DNA from: Betaproteobacteria bacterium
GTDB taxonomy: Bacteria; Pseudomonadota; Gammaproteobacteria; Burkholderiales; Usitatibacteraceae
Assembly (NCBI GenBank): GCA_016720855.1
Contig: JADKJU010000005.1
Span: 124,001-188,000 of the forward strand
DNA length: 64,000 bases
Direction of reading: 5' to 3'
Under the pieces are notes generated by a model that saw only the letters and a program-made list of their open reading frames with translations, ran no database searches and was not told the DNA's origin. This document shows, one piece after another, positions 22,894-31,137 of the stretch. Within the stretch, counting starts at the first letter, position 1; the number at the start of each line of letters is the position of its first letter. Both the position numbers and the translations under genes were made by a program.

Positions 22894-23353
22894 CGTGACT
22901 CCCTGTGATTGCCCGGCGCGCCCCGGGCCGATTCCGGGTGCCTGCCTTCCGAAAATGGGTCAGGACCAACCGGACACCGCCGGCATTGGCGGCCTACGAC
23001 GGGCCTGCCCTCGCGACGGCGCAAGAGAACAAGTACGCCCGCCAAGCAATTGAAATTATAGCGCAAACACCACTCCGGGCCCGTCTACGGCGTGCGCCGG
23101 AACGCAAATGGACGTCGAGCCTACCCCTCGCCCGGTTTCCCGCGCATTCCGACGCCGGACGGGTCGAACCGGGGCAGGCCGAGAAGTACTCGAAGGCCGA
23201 GCGATACCGATGGCACCGGCAACACCTTGCTTTGACCGAACGATCATCGCGGTGATACCGTTTTGCCTTCAGGAACCGTCGATCGGATTTCCCTTTCACC
23301 AGACCCGCGCACGCTCAGTCGACGGGACGCGTTGCGCCGCAGCAGGAGGCCTC
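22894..23353. other. 460-bp intergenic region
   Basis: Lies between the divergent DUF599 and ferritin-like genes. I see no coding, RNA-gene or repeat signal. A weak -35-like TTGACC occurs at 23232-23237 facing the ferritin-like gene, but no convincing -10 pairs with it. Confidence 0.4.
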
Positions 23354-23902
23354 ATGCCAGCAAGAGTCGATTTCCCCACACTGACCCTCATGGACGCCCT
23401 CGATCTGGCCACGCTGATCGAGGTCGAGGCTTTCAAGCGGTACACGCAATTCGCCGAACGACTCGGAAGCCGTTCCGACGACGACGCCGCGTCGGTATTC
23501 CAATCGATGGCCGCCAACGAGGGCAAGCACGGTGAGCAGATTACCGAGCGCCGGCTCGCCCTGTTTGGCGATACCCCCCCCAAGGTCAGGCTCGACGACA
23601 TCTTCGACGTGGAGGCCCCGGAATTCGGCGCGCCCAGCCTGAACATGTCGCCCCTCAAGGCCTACCGGGTGGCATTGACCTCCGAGAGGAAGGCCTTCGC
23701 GTTCTACGACCAGGCCCTGCGCTACGTGACCCAGCCGGACGTCAAGGCGCTGTTCGAGGAGTTGCGCACCGAAGAGGCCGAGCACGTTCAAATGATCCAG
23801 GACATTATCGCGAAGCTGCCGCCGTCGGCCAGGATCGACCTCGAGGACGAGGACGAGGACGCTTTGCCAAACGCAGAGGGCCGCATACACCTGCCTTTCT
23901 AG
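23354..23902 (+). CDS. Ferritin-like / rubrerythrin-type protein
   Basis: A 182-aa four-helix protein with two metal-ligand helices: LIEVEAFKRY with a matching ANEGKHGEQ, and ALTSERKAFAFYDQAL with TEEAEHVQM. There is no C-terminal rubredoxin domain, unlike rubrerythrin. Likely a diiron protein for peroxide or iron handling. It starts at ATG 23354 behind AGGAGG. Ends with an acidic run (EDEDEDA). Confidence 0.82.
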   Translation: MPARVDFPTLTLMDALDLATLIEVEAFKRYTQFAERLGSRSDDDAASVFQSMAANEGKHGEQITERRLALFGDTPPKVRLDDIFDVEAPEFGAPSLNMSPLKAYRVALTSERKAFAFYDQALRYVTQPDVKALFEELRTEEAEHVQMIQDIIAKLPPSARIDLEDEDEDALPNAEGRIHLPF

Positions 23903-24346
23903 CCGGGCGTTCCTGTACGGCCACAGCCCGTTCCCCTCGCGCCATGGGCCGCTCGCTTGAAACGCCCTCCGGTCAGGGGTAGGCTGAACTTGTAGTCGAT
24001 CCGAATCGTGGATCGGTGCTCGCAGGCAGGGCGGCCGTCGTGGGTATCGATGTTTGCGGGTGCAGTGCCCCGCCATCGGATACTTCCCCTGGCAGGCACC
24101 TGCGAGGTAGCGCCGGTGTTTCAGGCAACCATGACGGGGAGGTGCTCTATCGATGACGCTTACTACAGGAATACTCCAGCGCCGGTGACCAACGCCCGGC
24201 ATGCGTTGCGGTAACGCAACCAAACGAAGCCACTGTGATGTGGCGATCCCGCAAAGCCCCGCGATATTCGTGGGGCTTTGCATTGGTGGCCCTGGCCTGG
24301 TTGCAGAATCCGCGCGGGGCTTGACTCAATGGCCGGGCCGGAAAGA
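23903..24346. other. Intergenic region with one strong hairpin
   Basis: No gene is seen. It holds a perfect 10-bp stem GCAAAGCCCC (24251-24260) / GGGGCTTTGC (24272-24281), probably a terminator or decaying repeat, and a small GTTGCG-GTAA-CGCAAC hairpin near 24208-24223. The region borders the left end of the tRNA-Lys island. Confidence 0.5.
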
Positions 24347-24383
24347 CAAAGCCGAACCAGCGCCATGGCTTGGTTCGGCTTTG
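24347..24383 (-). terminator. Displaced tRNA-Lys terminator
   Basis: A perfect 13-bp stem, CAAAGCCGAACCA / TGGTTCGGCTTTG, lies directly downstream (minus strand) of the tRNA-Lys 3' fragment at 24387-24433. It is followed by a T-rich stretch (TCTTTCC). It is most simply the original terminator of the tRNA gene, separated from it by island insertion. Confidence 0.65.
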
Positions 24384-24386
24384 AAT

Positions 24387-24433
24387 ACTGGTGGGCCGTG
24401 CAAGATTCGAACTTGCGACCAACGGATTAAGAG
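24387..24433. repeat. attR-like direct repeat: tRNA-Lys 3' fragment
   Basis: 47 bases identical to 29671-29717. The copy covers the 3' 45 bases of tRNA-Lys (anticodon-loop edge, variable loop, T-arm, acceptor 3' strand with CCA) plus two flanking bases. The 5' half of the tRNA is missing here, so this is not a functional gene. Confidence 0.9.
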
Positions 24434-24522
24434 GCCCTGTAACTAGTTGATATTGCACCGCATTGGCCCGCCCACAATCGCCAACGCGCGTGCACCCTCC
24501 ATCGTCGCCCTCGCAAGAACGC

Positions 24523-24993
24523 CTAACGCTGAAAGCACTTCTTGTAGTGGGAGTCGAGGTCTAACTCGACGTTGCGAGCAGCGGCAGAAATTTCTTCAAA
24601 GAGTGAGTCCCCGGGCTGCTTTTGATTGCGCAAGCGGCGGTCAAACTCTCCCCCAGTCACGATTTGTCGGTATCTCTTTACAAGCACAACCAGCGCGCAC
24701 CCAGGAATGTGGCCGCTGCAGATTTGCGACTGAGTGGCGACTTGGTGGAGCTTCCGCTTGATGTCGCTCGAAAGCTTTGCCGCGGAAGGATCCGCCCCAG
24801 GCAGAAGATAGTATTCTTCCGCTGCCGCTTCGATTTCCAAGACAAGCCGCTTGATGCCAGCAATATAGTCTGCGACCTCTTGCCTAGTTCGCTTCTTGGA
24901 TTCTCCCCATTGGCGGACAGCCGCAGTAAGCCAGATGCTCAACACCACCCCCAATAGCGCTAGCCCTGGGTAGTCGGCCAATAGCTTCAACAT
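24523..24993 (-). CDS. Hypothetical membrane-anchored protein of the HATPase/STAS module
   Basis: A 156-aa protein with one N-terminal hydrophobic segment (LALLGVVLSIWLTAAV, about 11-26), then a charged, helical cytoplasmic part. It starts 6 bases after the STAS-like gene, so the three genes form one transcript. Family not recognised. It could anchor the other two proteins to the membrane. Confidence 0.7.
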   Translation of the reverse strand: MLKLLADYPGLALLGVVLSIWLTAAVRQWGESKKRTRQEVADYIAGIKRLVLEIEAAAEEYYLLPGADPSAAKLSSDIKRKLHQVATQSQICSGHIPGCALVVLVKRYRQIVTGGEFDRRLRNQKQPGDSLFEEISAAARNVELDLDSHYKKCFQR

Positions 24994-24999
24994 CAGGTG

Positions 25000-25332
25000 C
25001 TATTTCGACGGCTCGTCGATGTATTCCCAGATCTCGGGAATTACGCTTTCGTCCTCCAGCGACTTGAGCTTGAGCCGCTCGTGAAGTTCCTTTGGCGCAA
25101 AGCCCTCTTCTCGAACCAGCCCCCCGAAAGCCTCCTCGAGAAACGAGGATCCGTATCCTTCCATTCCGTCGAGGTCAACCGTCACGATTTGAAACTTCTT
25201 CAATGCTGGAACAAGGTAATCCTTCCGAAACCGCTGACCACTAAAGTCGCCGTCTTCTGGATACCTTCCGGCCGGTGTGTCGCTAAACTCCCGGGCCACA
25301 ACGATCGTGTCACTCAGCGTCCGTGGCGTCAT
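25000..25332 (-). CDS. STAS-like DUF4325 protein
   Basis: About 110 aa from ATG 25332 (a longer form from 25386 is possible). It matches the STAS-like DUF4325 family: IVVAREFSDTPAGRY, GQRFRKDYLVPALKKF, VTVDLDGMEGYGSSFLEEAFGGLVR. STAS-like domains work as protein-interaction switches, as in anti-anti-sigma factors. The gene overlaps the 3' end of the HATPase gene by 23 bases, indicating translational coupling and a partner relation. Confidence 0.82.
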   Translation of the reverse strand: MTPRTLSDTIVVAREFSDTPAGRYPEDGDFSGQRFRKDYLVPALKKFQIVTVDLDGMEGYGSSFLEEAFGGLVREEGFAPKELHERLKLKSLEDESVIPEIWEYIDEPSK

Positions 25333-26464
25333 CGCTTTCGTCTCCAACCCAGTCAACAATTGCATGGAGGGGTACCTTCCATTCAATTATGGTCCCATCA
25401 ATTGAACGAGAAAAGTTCTGCATTTTATCGCCGGTCTTAGGTGAGTACTGGTAAAGGCCTTTTCGGCTAAATATCTGCAACTCCCCGTCCCCGGCTTGCT
25501 CGATGAGTTTCCGCATATCGTTCAACCCTTTTCCGCGACTCTTCCGGCCGGTTTGAGTGCGTCCAATCGTCATGCCGGCCATGATCATTTGACCATCGTC
25601 AGGGATCATTAAGGGAATCAGGTTCAAGACCTGCCGGATTCGCTCAAGTGGATACAGCCTCGGAAGTGTTGCTGGAATGCCAACGCCTAAGTCGCAAAAG
25701 GTGATGGTCATTTGTCTCCAACGTCTGTCTATTCGGCCATTGAGCCACCATTTGCTACTTAGCCGCTCTGCCGCCATGTGAGGTCTTGTATAGGCATGCT
25801 GAGAAGCGTTCAACATAGCTTCCGTTATCGCGCGAAAGAACCTTCTGCGGGCTGGAGTATGAAACTGAATGTCTTCGCCAAACAAGTCCGTCCTAAATTT
25901 CTTGACGTCGTTACCTGACGCCTTGTGGCCACTATGGAAACGGATGTACTCCAACGGGTATCTTCGTGGCTTTAGCGACTTTCTTTCGGGGATCTTGAGG
26001 AGCTGGAAAAAACCCGTGCGCTGCATCATCTCTTCAATCTTTGGATCAAGTGGATACGTTCCACTTAGCGTGCCGCGCGTGCGGTGGGACCAACGCATAT
26101 CGATTTCCGCCAGGAGTCGAATAAGCGCAGACGGTCGAATATCCTTCGTTTTGTCAAAATTCAGGCCGACCCGATGTCCGTCATTCACCAATCGGCGGAT
26201 GTCTTTCATGAACCGCGCGGTTTCGTCATGATTGTTGATTAGATCTAGCACCTCCGGGACGACTAGCTCAATCGTGTTTCCGGAGTCCGCGCGTAGACTC
26301 TGGGTAGCAAATTTGGACGTTGCCTTGTGGGATTGGAAGCCAGAAGCCGCCCGGCGCCTCTGCTTGGCCTTCCTGTCAGACTGAAGTCCTCGTTGGAAAC
26401 GTCGTTCTTCTACACGTCTCTGTGCAGCGCGTTTCTTATTGGACTTATAGACGATTCGGTGCAA
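25310..26464 (-). CDS. GHKL/HATPase-fold protein with N-terminal STAS-like region
   Basis: A 384-aa protein. Residues 1-60 are very basic. Residues about 65-180 resemble a STAS-like segment (IELVVPEVLDLINNHDETARF). Residues about 210-370 hold Bergerat-fold motifs: EAMLNASQHAY (N-box), DLGVGIP (G1) and SRGKGLNDM (G2). No phosphoacceptor His or receiver domain is seen, so it is more like an anti-sigma-type kinase or a stand-alone ATPase than a classic sensor kinase. It is first of a three-gene module; such modules are known from variable and defence-rich regions. Confidence 0.78.
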   Translation of the reverse strand: MHRIVYKSNKKRAAQRRVEERRFQRGLQSDRKAKQRRRAASGFQSHKATSKFATQSLRADSGNTIELVVPEVLDLINNHDETARFMKDIRRLVNDGHRVGLNFDKTKDIRPSALIRLLAEIDMRWSHRTRGTLSGTYPLDPKIEEMMQRTGFFQLLKIPERKSLKPRRYPLEYIRFHSGHKASGNDVKKFRTDLFGEDIQFHTPARRRFFRAITEAMLNASQHAYTRPHMAAERLSSKWWLNGRIDRRWRQMTITFCDLGVGIPATLPRLYPLERIRQVLNLIPLMIPDDGQMIMAGMTIGRTQTGRKSRGKGLNDMRKLIEQAGDGELQIFSRKGLYQYSPKTGDKMQNFSRSIDGTIIEWKVPLHAIVDWVGDESDDATDAE

Positions 26465-26500
26465 AGCGAGGGAGCGCGGTAAGTTGGATAGAGGCTAGCA

Positions 26501-26674
26501 ATGAACGCGGCAATGGTATCCCAGTGGTTAGCACAAGGAAAACTCACCTCCGAACAGATCCTGGGGTTTCTCGATCTCTATACCGGGATTGATCGGGAAT
26601 TTGCGGAGGCGCGTGCGCTACTCGGAACAAAGCCTGAGGTCCTTGCGAAGTTCGAGACCGCGCTATTTGGATGA
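26501..26674 (+). CDS. 57-aa ORF in the island
   Basis: ATG 26501 to TGA 26672-26674. The product is helical and hydrophilic (AMVSQWLAQGKLTSEQILGF, FAEARALLGTKPEVLAKFE). It is divergent from the HATPase gene by 36 bases. No strong ribosome site is visible, and the family is not recognised. The following 185 bases hold no convincing gene. Confidence 0.4.
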   Translation: MNAAMVSQWLAQGKLTSEQILGFLDLYTGIDREFAEARALLGTKPEVLAKFETALFG

Positions 26675-26858
26675 GGCTCATATTACGAACTTCCCTTTCT
26701 GGCTCAGGCGGCGATGGTGCTGAAATATACGGGCGTACTCGAACCCTTTCGGAAGGCGGCGAGTTCCGATAACCCGAACGCTGCGCTTCTTGCCCTTGGC
26801 ACCGAGGACCTAGCCGAGGATTTCGAACTGCTGACCTGCATGGGGATTTCCGGGCCAT

Positions 26859-27706
26859 TCATAACTTGGAAATGGCCCCCGCGGTTGTGGAATCGTAGCG
26901 TAGCTTGAATTCAACGGGCGTGAGGTAGTCGTGACTCGAATGCGGACGCACATGGTTGAAGTGTCGGCGCCACTGCTCGATCACGACGCGGGCCCTCGCG
27001 GCTTCGGAACCACTGAGGCTCAGGCACTCGTCCCGGAATTTCCCGTTGAAACTCTCGTCGGTGCCGTTTTGCCAAGGCTTTCCGGGATCAATGTGGGCCG
27101 TATGGATGCCGGAGCGCGTCAGCCACTCGAGAATGGCGCGGCTGACGAATTCGGGGCCGTTGTCGGAACGCAAGGCCGTCGGCGCTCCGTGCAGACTCAC
27201 CAGGCGCGAGAGCACCTCGATCACTCGATTCGAGCGGATGCTCCCGGCTACGTCGATCGCGAGGCATTCCCGGTAAATTCATCGACTACCGTCAGGCACT
27301 TGATCTGCTGGCCGTTGGCGCAGGCGTCGAACACGAAGTCATAGGCCCAGACATGGTTCGGGGCTTGGGGCGGCAAGGGACGCGGGCGGCTCGTCGCAAT
27401 GCGGCGTCGCGGCCGGCGCCGCGGCAGTTGCAGTCCTGCCGACTTCCAGAGGCGATGGGCTCGTTCTGGCCCCATCCCGTGGCCCTCGCGTCCCAGAAAG
27501 ATCCGGATGCGCCGATAGCCATAGCGCGGATACTGCGCCGAGAGCCTGCGCATGGCCGAAATCGCCGGCACGTCTCTTTCGGCTCGAATCGACCGGTATC
27601 CCATCATCGATCGCGCCACGCCAATCAGCCCGCACGCACGTCTGGTCGAGTGGCCGCGCTGCACGGCCAACACAACCTGCTCACGACGCGCCTGCGGGCT
27701 TACCAC
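26859..27706 (-). pseudogene. IS3-family transposase OrfB, frameshifted
   Basis: Reading continues from the GTG at 27706 (VVSPQARREQ) to about 27270, where one base appears lost: the frame runs into VVDEFTGNASRST and stops, instead of the expected VVDEFTRECLAID. The rest continues in another frame to 26859. The DDE catalytic residues are all present across the two pieces: D in VVDEFT, D in RSDNGPEF, E in FRDECL. Confidence 0.85.
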
Positions 27707-28004
27707 TTTCGCCGGTTGATTTCCTTCAGGGTATCGATCGCCATTTCCCGCTCGGCGAGCATGCGTTTCAACTTGGCGTTCTCGGCTCCAGGGCGCGCAG
27801 CCGTTTGACGTCCGCAGGCTGGAGTTGTCCGAAACGCTTGCGCCAGCTGTACAACGTCTGGTCGCTGACCTTGTACTTGCGCGATACGTCGGCAATCGTA
27901 GTCCGGTCGGCCTCGCGCAACATCGCGACCATCTGTTCTTCTGTAAATCGGCTTTTCTTCATGGGCTCCTCTTGGCAGAGCAGGAGCCATTCTCTCAAGT
28001 TATG
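26860..28004 (-). mobile_element. IS3-family insertion sequence, decayed
   Basis: About 1.15 kb with imperfect terminal inverted repeats: CATAACTTGGAAATGGCCCC at the left and CATAACTTGAGAGAATGGCTCC-like text at the right (reverse strand of 27983-28004). It encodes the orfA/orfB pair of the IS3 family, each broken by a one-base deletion. No clear target duplication is seen. Confidence 0.82.
27700..27962 (-). pseudogene. IS3-family transposase OrfA, frameshifted
   Basis: Starts at ATG 27962 with KKSRFTEEQMVAMLREADRTT and an HTH (DVSRKYKVSDQTLYSWRKRFG). A one-base deletion near 27787 shifts the frame within RLRALE(A)EN; the other frame then gives AKLKRMLAEREMAIDTLKEINRRKW. The leucine zipper segment is therefore separated from the HTH. 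Confidence 0.82.
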
Positions 28005-29144
28005 ATCGGTCCGAAAAACCCAGGCAGGTCACTACTGCTCTTGGGAATTTCTGAATTCGAGCCGGTAGCGGATGCACCCGAAGTGCTTAGAAGGAATCTC
28101 TCCCGCGTCGGGAGCACACGCTCAGAATTCATGCACATCAATCCTAGCGTGTTCGACAACAGCCTGAATTGGGCGGTACTAGACGACCACGGTGAGCTTG
28201 TAACTGCGAATGGTCGCATTCCCCTAAGGACCGACCCCATGGCAATCGGAGACCGAACCAGGGGAGTCCGGACGATGGCGCTCGAGAATGAACCGTACAT
28301 CGTCTTGTATTCGGCGCTCACCGATAAGACTGGCAATTCCGTGGGCCGGATCATATTTCCGAGGAACGTGTCAAAGGAAATGAGAGTTCTGGAAGACGAA
28401 CTCATCTTCGCTCTATCGCTTGCGGCAGCGTCCTTCGCGATCTTTCTGGCGCTCTCGGGCTGGTACTTCTCACGGCAGGAGAAGGAGCGACGCTCGCTCA
28501 AGCAGGCCTTCCAGAAGTACCTCTCCCCAAAGATTCTCGAGGCGATCCTGTCCGAGCCCGGCAAGGTTTCCCTCGGCGGTCAGCGTAGGGAGGTAACGAT
28601 CCTATTTGCCGATATCCGGTCATTCACTACACTGGCCGAGAAGCTTCCTCCCCAGACGCTGACCCAACTCCTCCAGGAATACTTCGAGGCGATGACGGAG
28701 GAAGTCCTGCGCGAGGACGGAATCGTCGACAAATACATTGGCGATGCCATCATGGCATTCTGGGGTGCGCCGATTGACCAGAAGGATCAAGCCGACAGGG
28801 CTGTTCGCGCCGCCTGCGCGATGATGGGCAGGCTCCGGGCACTTCAGGACACATGGAGGGCCGCCAGCCATCCGGTGTTCGACATCGGCATTGGCATCAA
28901 CCTAGGGATCGCCACGGTTGGCAATATGGGTTCGTCCAAGCGTTTCGACTACACGGTGATCGGCGACGCGGTAAACGCGGCAGCGAGACTCGAGCAACTG
29001 AATAAGGATCATTCGAGTCATATCATCATTTCTGAATCGACAAAGAAGCAGCTAACCATTCAAGTGAACGCGCGAGACCTTGGGGACGTACGAGTCAAGG
29101 GAAAGGATGAGTCCATTCGAATCTTTGAAATACTTACGGGCTAG
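28002..29144 (+). CDS. Class III adenylate/guanylate cyclase, N-terminally truncated
   Basis: A 380-aa reading frame. Residues about 1-125 look like an extracytoplasmic sensor fragment with no leading membrane helix. One membrane segment follows (about 130-150, LIFALSLAAASFAIFLALSGW), then a coiled linker and a cyclase domain. Catalytic features are intact: metal Asp in LFADIRSF and KYIGDAIMAFWG, and AVNAAARLEQL. The ATG at 28002 lies inside the IS3 terminal repeat, so the natural N-terminus was probably removed by the insertion. Activity is uncertain. Confidence 0.82.
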   Translation: MIGPKNPGRSLLLLGISEFEPVADAPEVLRRNLSRVGSTRSEFMHINPSVFDNSLNWAVLDDHGELVTANGRIPLRTDPMAIGDRTRGVRTMALENEPYIVLYSALTDKTGNSVGRIIFPRNVSKEMRVLEDELIFALSLAAASFAIFLALSGWYFSRQEKERRSLKQAFQKYLSPKILEAILSEPGKVSLGGQRREVTILFADIRSFTTLAEKLPPQTLTQLLQEYFEAMTEEVLREDGIVDKYIGDAIMAFWGAPIDQKDQADRAVRAACAMMGRLRALQDTWRAASHPVFDIGIGINLGIATVGNMGSSKRFDYTVIGDAVNAAARLEQLNKDHSSHIIISESTKKQLTIQVNARDLGDVRVKGKDESIRIFEILTG

Positions 29145-29184
29145 ACTGATCAAGTAAGGAGATCGGCGCGTTCTAACGCGAGCC

Positions 29185-29412
29185 TTGCCTGGAGCAAATA
29201 TTCATATTGAATTAATGGCTACTCAATACAACTTAGAACTTTGGAAGCGCAATCCGGCGGCTCCATTGCGTGAATACAAGGGAATGAGCCTGAAAACAAA
29301 GGATCCGACAGAATTCGATCGCCCTCTTTCGGCAGATGAGGTGCAACGGCTAAACGACTTTCTCCGACGGCATGCTCCGTCCCACTTCGCGAAGCTGTTC
29401 CCAGATGAATAG
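29185..29412 (+). CDS. Small hypothetical protein in the island
   Basis: 65 aa if started at ATG 29215, 75 aa from the upstream start at 29185. Charged and soluble (LELWKRNPAAPLREYKGMSLKTKDPTEFDRPLS). It follows the cyclase by about 40 bases and may be cotranscribed. Family not recognised. Confidence 0.5.
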   Translation: MPGANIHIELMATQYNLELWKRNPAAPLREYKGMSLKTKDPTEFDRPLSADEVQRLNDFLRRHAPSHFAKLFPDE

Positions 29413-29631
29413 GCCCGATGCTGAGTCTGCAGCTATTGATTGAATGTGTCCGCCCTCGATAGCGAAAGTTCAGTAGCACTCAGCTCGCACAAGAATGAGG
29501 GCGAATGGGAGCGGATGCTCGGGTCAATCGATTCTGAGGGGTAGCAGCCCAATTGCGGGAAACATATTGGGGACAACTATCGACATTTCATCCCTGTTTT
29601 CACGCGTGAGTGTGGCAGTCGCCACCAAAGC

Positions 29632-29663
29632 AAAAAAGGGACCTAGGCTCGCGCCTAAGTCCC
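29632..29663 (-). terminator. Terminator now serving the tRNA-Lys pair
   Basis: An 11-bp stem GGGACCTAGGC / GCCTAAGTCCC (one mismatch), followed on the minus strand by six T residues. It lies just beyond the tRNA-Lys(CTT) 3' end, inside the island, so the island brought its own terminator. Confidence 0.8.
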
Positions 29664-29670
29664 TGAGAAA

Positions 29671-29717
29671 ACTGGTGGGCCGTGCAAGATTCGAACTTGC
29701 GACCAACGGATTAAGAG
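29671..29717. repeat. attL-like direct repeat inside tRNA-Lys
   Basis: 47 bases identical to 24387-24433. It covers the 3' 45 bases of the intact tRNA-Lys(CTT) gene plus two bases beyond it, the usual crossover region of tRNA-targeting integrases. Confidence 0.9.
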
Positions 29718-29748
29718 TCCGCTGCTCTACCAACTGAGCTAACAGCCC
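29673..29748 (-). tRNA. tRNA-Lys (anticodon CTT)
   Basis: 76 nt, sense start GGGCTGTTAGCTCAG, anticodon loop CTCTTAA, T-loop TTCGAAT, acceptor pairing GGGCTGT/ACGGCCC (with wobble) and encoded CCA. The 3' half was rebuilt by the island's identical sequence, so the gene stays intact. Confidence 0.96.
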
Positions 29749-29789
29749 GGAACCGGGGGAGGAAGGAGGAACGCCTTCGACGGGAATCT

Positions 29790-29865
29790 TGGTAGGGCGT
29801 GGCGGATTCGAACCGCCGACCAACGGATTAAAAGTCCGCTGCTCTACCAACTGAGCTAACGCCCC
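29790..29865 (-). tRNA. tRNA-Lys (anticodon TTT)
   Basis: 76 nt, sense start GGGGCGTTAGCTCAG, anticodon loop CTTTTAA, T-loop TTCGAAT, encoded CCA. It lies 41 bases upstream of the CTT gene in the same direction and is very similar to it, so the pair likely arose by tandem duplication. Confidence 0.96.
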
Positions 29866-29877
29866 GGAAAGCGGGAA

Positions 29878-29907
29878 ATTATAGCTTTCCGCGGGAGTTC
29901 GGGTCAA
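29878..29907 (-). promoter_or_regulatory. tRNA-Lys operon promoter
   Basis: Minus strand -35 TTGACC (29902-29907), 18-base spacer, -10 TATAAT (29878-29883). It is 12 bases upstream of the tRNA-Lys(TTT) 5' end. Confidence 0.75.
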
Positions 29908-29919
29908 ACCGGAGGCCTC

Positions 29920-31041
29920 TCAAGCCTCCCGCTCAAGGCGCCAGACCTGGTATTTCATGGTGGCCCAGGAGCCCGCGACGATGGCGAGGGTCGTCAAGAC
30001 CGAGCCCAGGGCCAGCGTGGAGATGCCGGTGATGCCCTGGCCGATGGTGCACCCGAGCGCCGTCACGCCCCCGAACCCCATCAGGATGCCGCCCACCACG
30101 TGGTTGGCGGTGTCCTCCGCGGAGACGAATCCTTCCCACCGGAAAGTGCGTGTCGCAAGCGCGTAGGTCGCCGAGCCCGCGATCACCCCGAGGCCCAGCG
30201 CGATGCCGAAGGTGAAGGCGAGCGACTTGTCGCTCCACAGCAGCAGGATCTCGAGGAGGTAGGCGGCCGGCGCCACGAAGGAGAGCGACTCGATCGTGCG
30301 GCTGTTGGTGCCGAAGAAGGTGTTCTCGAGGGTATCCGGGTTCTCGCCGAACCCGATGTGCCCGGTCACGTACCAACCGGCCACGATGGCCGCTCCCAGC
30401 ACGACGCCGCCGAGGATGTGGTCGAAGTTGCCGCGGAAATCACGATCCTTGAAGATGAAGGCGACCAGCGCCACGACCGCCACGGAAGCGACGCCGACGT
30501 AGGCAGCCTTGCGCTCGACCCCGAAGAGGGCCGAGGCGATCGACGGCAGGTCCTGCCCGGCCACGCCGCGCGAAGCGAGATCCAAGCTCACCGGGTCGAG
30601 CCAGGTCACACGCCAGATTGCGAAGAGTCCCTTGATCGTCATGTAGGCCGAGATCGCGAGGAAGGCAAGGACCACGACCGACTTGAGGCTTCCTGCGCCG
30701 ATGCGCAGCAGCGTCTTGTTCCCGCATCCCGAGCCCAGCGTCATGCCGACGCCGAAGACGAACCCGCCCACCAGGAAGGACAGCCAGGCCAGGCCGGGCC
30801 GGGTATAGATCGACTTCGAGAGGTCCACCGTGCCCGTGAGGTGCAGCGCCGTGGCCCCGGCGATCGCGACGGCCATCGCGAGCATCCACATGCGCATGCG
30901 GCCCCAGCTGCCCATGTTCACGACGTCGGAAATCGCGCCCATCGTGCAGAAATTCGTGCGCTGGGCGACCGCGCCGAAGACGAATGCGATGCCGAAGCCG
31001 GACAACGCGACAAGGGTGGGAAGGTTCGAGGCGGAACTCAT
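29920..31041 (-). CDS. YeeE/YedE (TsuA-like) sulfur-compound transporter
   Basis: A 373-aa membrane protein with around ten hydrophobic segments. It carries the conserved cysteines of thiosulfate-transporting TsuA/YeeE: TNFCTMGA, GSGCGNKTL and ALGCTIGQG. Family members bring in thiosulfate or move sulfur-containing ions. The start is ATG 31041 behind GGGAGA. Its promoter carries the same paired dyads as the dsr, apr and fcc promoters, tying it to the sulfur regulon. Confidence 0.92.
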   Translation of the reverse strand: MSSASNLPTLVALSGFGIAFVFGAVAQRTNFCTMGAISDVVNMGSWGRMRMWMLAMAVAIAGATALHLTGTVDLSKSIYTRPGLAWLSFLVGGFVFGVGMTLGSGCGNKTLLRIGAGSLKSVVVLAFLAISAYMTIKGLFAIWRVTWLDPVSLDLASRGVAGQDLPSIASALFGVERKAAYVGVASVAVVALVAFIFKDRDFRGNFDHILGGVVLGAAIVAGWYVTGHIGFGENPDTLENTFFGTNSRTIESLSFVAPAAYLLEILLLWSDKSLAFTFGIALGLGVIAGSATYALATRTFRWEGFVSAEDTANHVVGGILMGFGGVTALGCTIGQGITGISTLALGSVLTTLAIVAGSWATMKYQVWRLEREA

Positions 31042-31065
31042 GCGGGTCTCCCGATTTTCCGGGCC

Positions 31066-31132
31066 ATTATTGGGGGCACCCCTGCGCTGGCCCATCCCTC
31101 CGATGGGCTAGGCCCCGATACCCAAGTGGGGA
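31066..31132 (-). promoter_or_regulatory. Predicted yeeE promoter with paired dyads
   Basis: Minus strand order: CCCC-ACTT-GGGT (31119-31132), CCC-ATC-GGAGGG (31096-31107), -35 TGGGCC (31089-31094), 17-base spacer, -10 AATAAT (31066-31071). The stretch TCGGAGGGATGG is shared exactly with the dsrA promoter region. Confidence 0.55.
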
Positions 31133-31137
31133 GGAGG

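Larger units (their letters stand above)
24387..29717. mobile_element. Genomic island in the tRNA-Lys(CTT) 3' end
   Basis: About 5.3 kb bounded by a 47-bp exact direct repeat, one copy being the 3' half of an intact tRNA-Lys gene. Base composition between the repeats is visibly lower in GC than on either side, and no core genes are present. The contents are a HATPase/STAS-like/membrane module, small ORFs, an IS3 remnant and a cyclase. No integrase gene or recognisable remnant is visible, so the island is probably immobile now. Confidence 0.8.

Noticed and set aside
24389..24433. A third tRNA-Lys gene
   Set aside because: Only the 3' 45 bases are present; the D-arm and 5' acceptor strand are missing, so it is an integration scar.
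26860..28004. An active IS3-family element
   Set aside because: Both orfA and orfB have one-base deletions that break the reading frames outside the normal programmed frameshift position.
29413..29631. An integrase remnant next to the tRNA
   Set aside because: The interval is open for only short frames and shows none of the tyrosine recombinase motifs.
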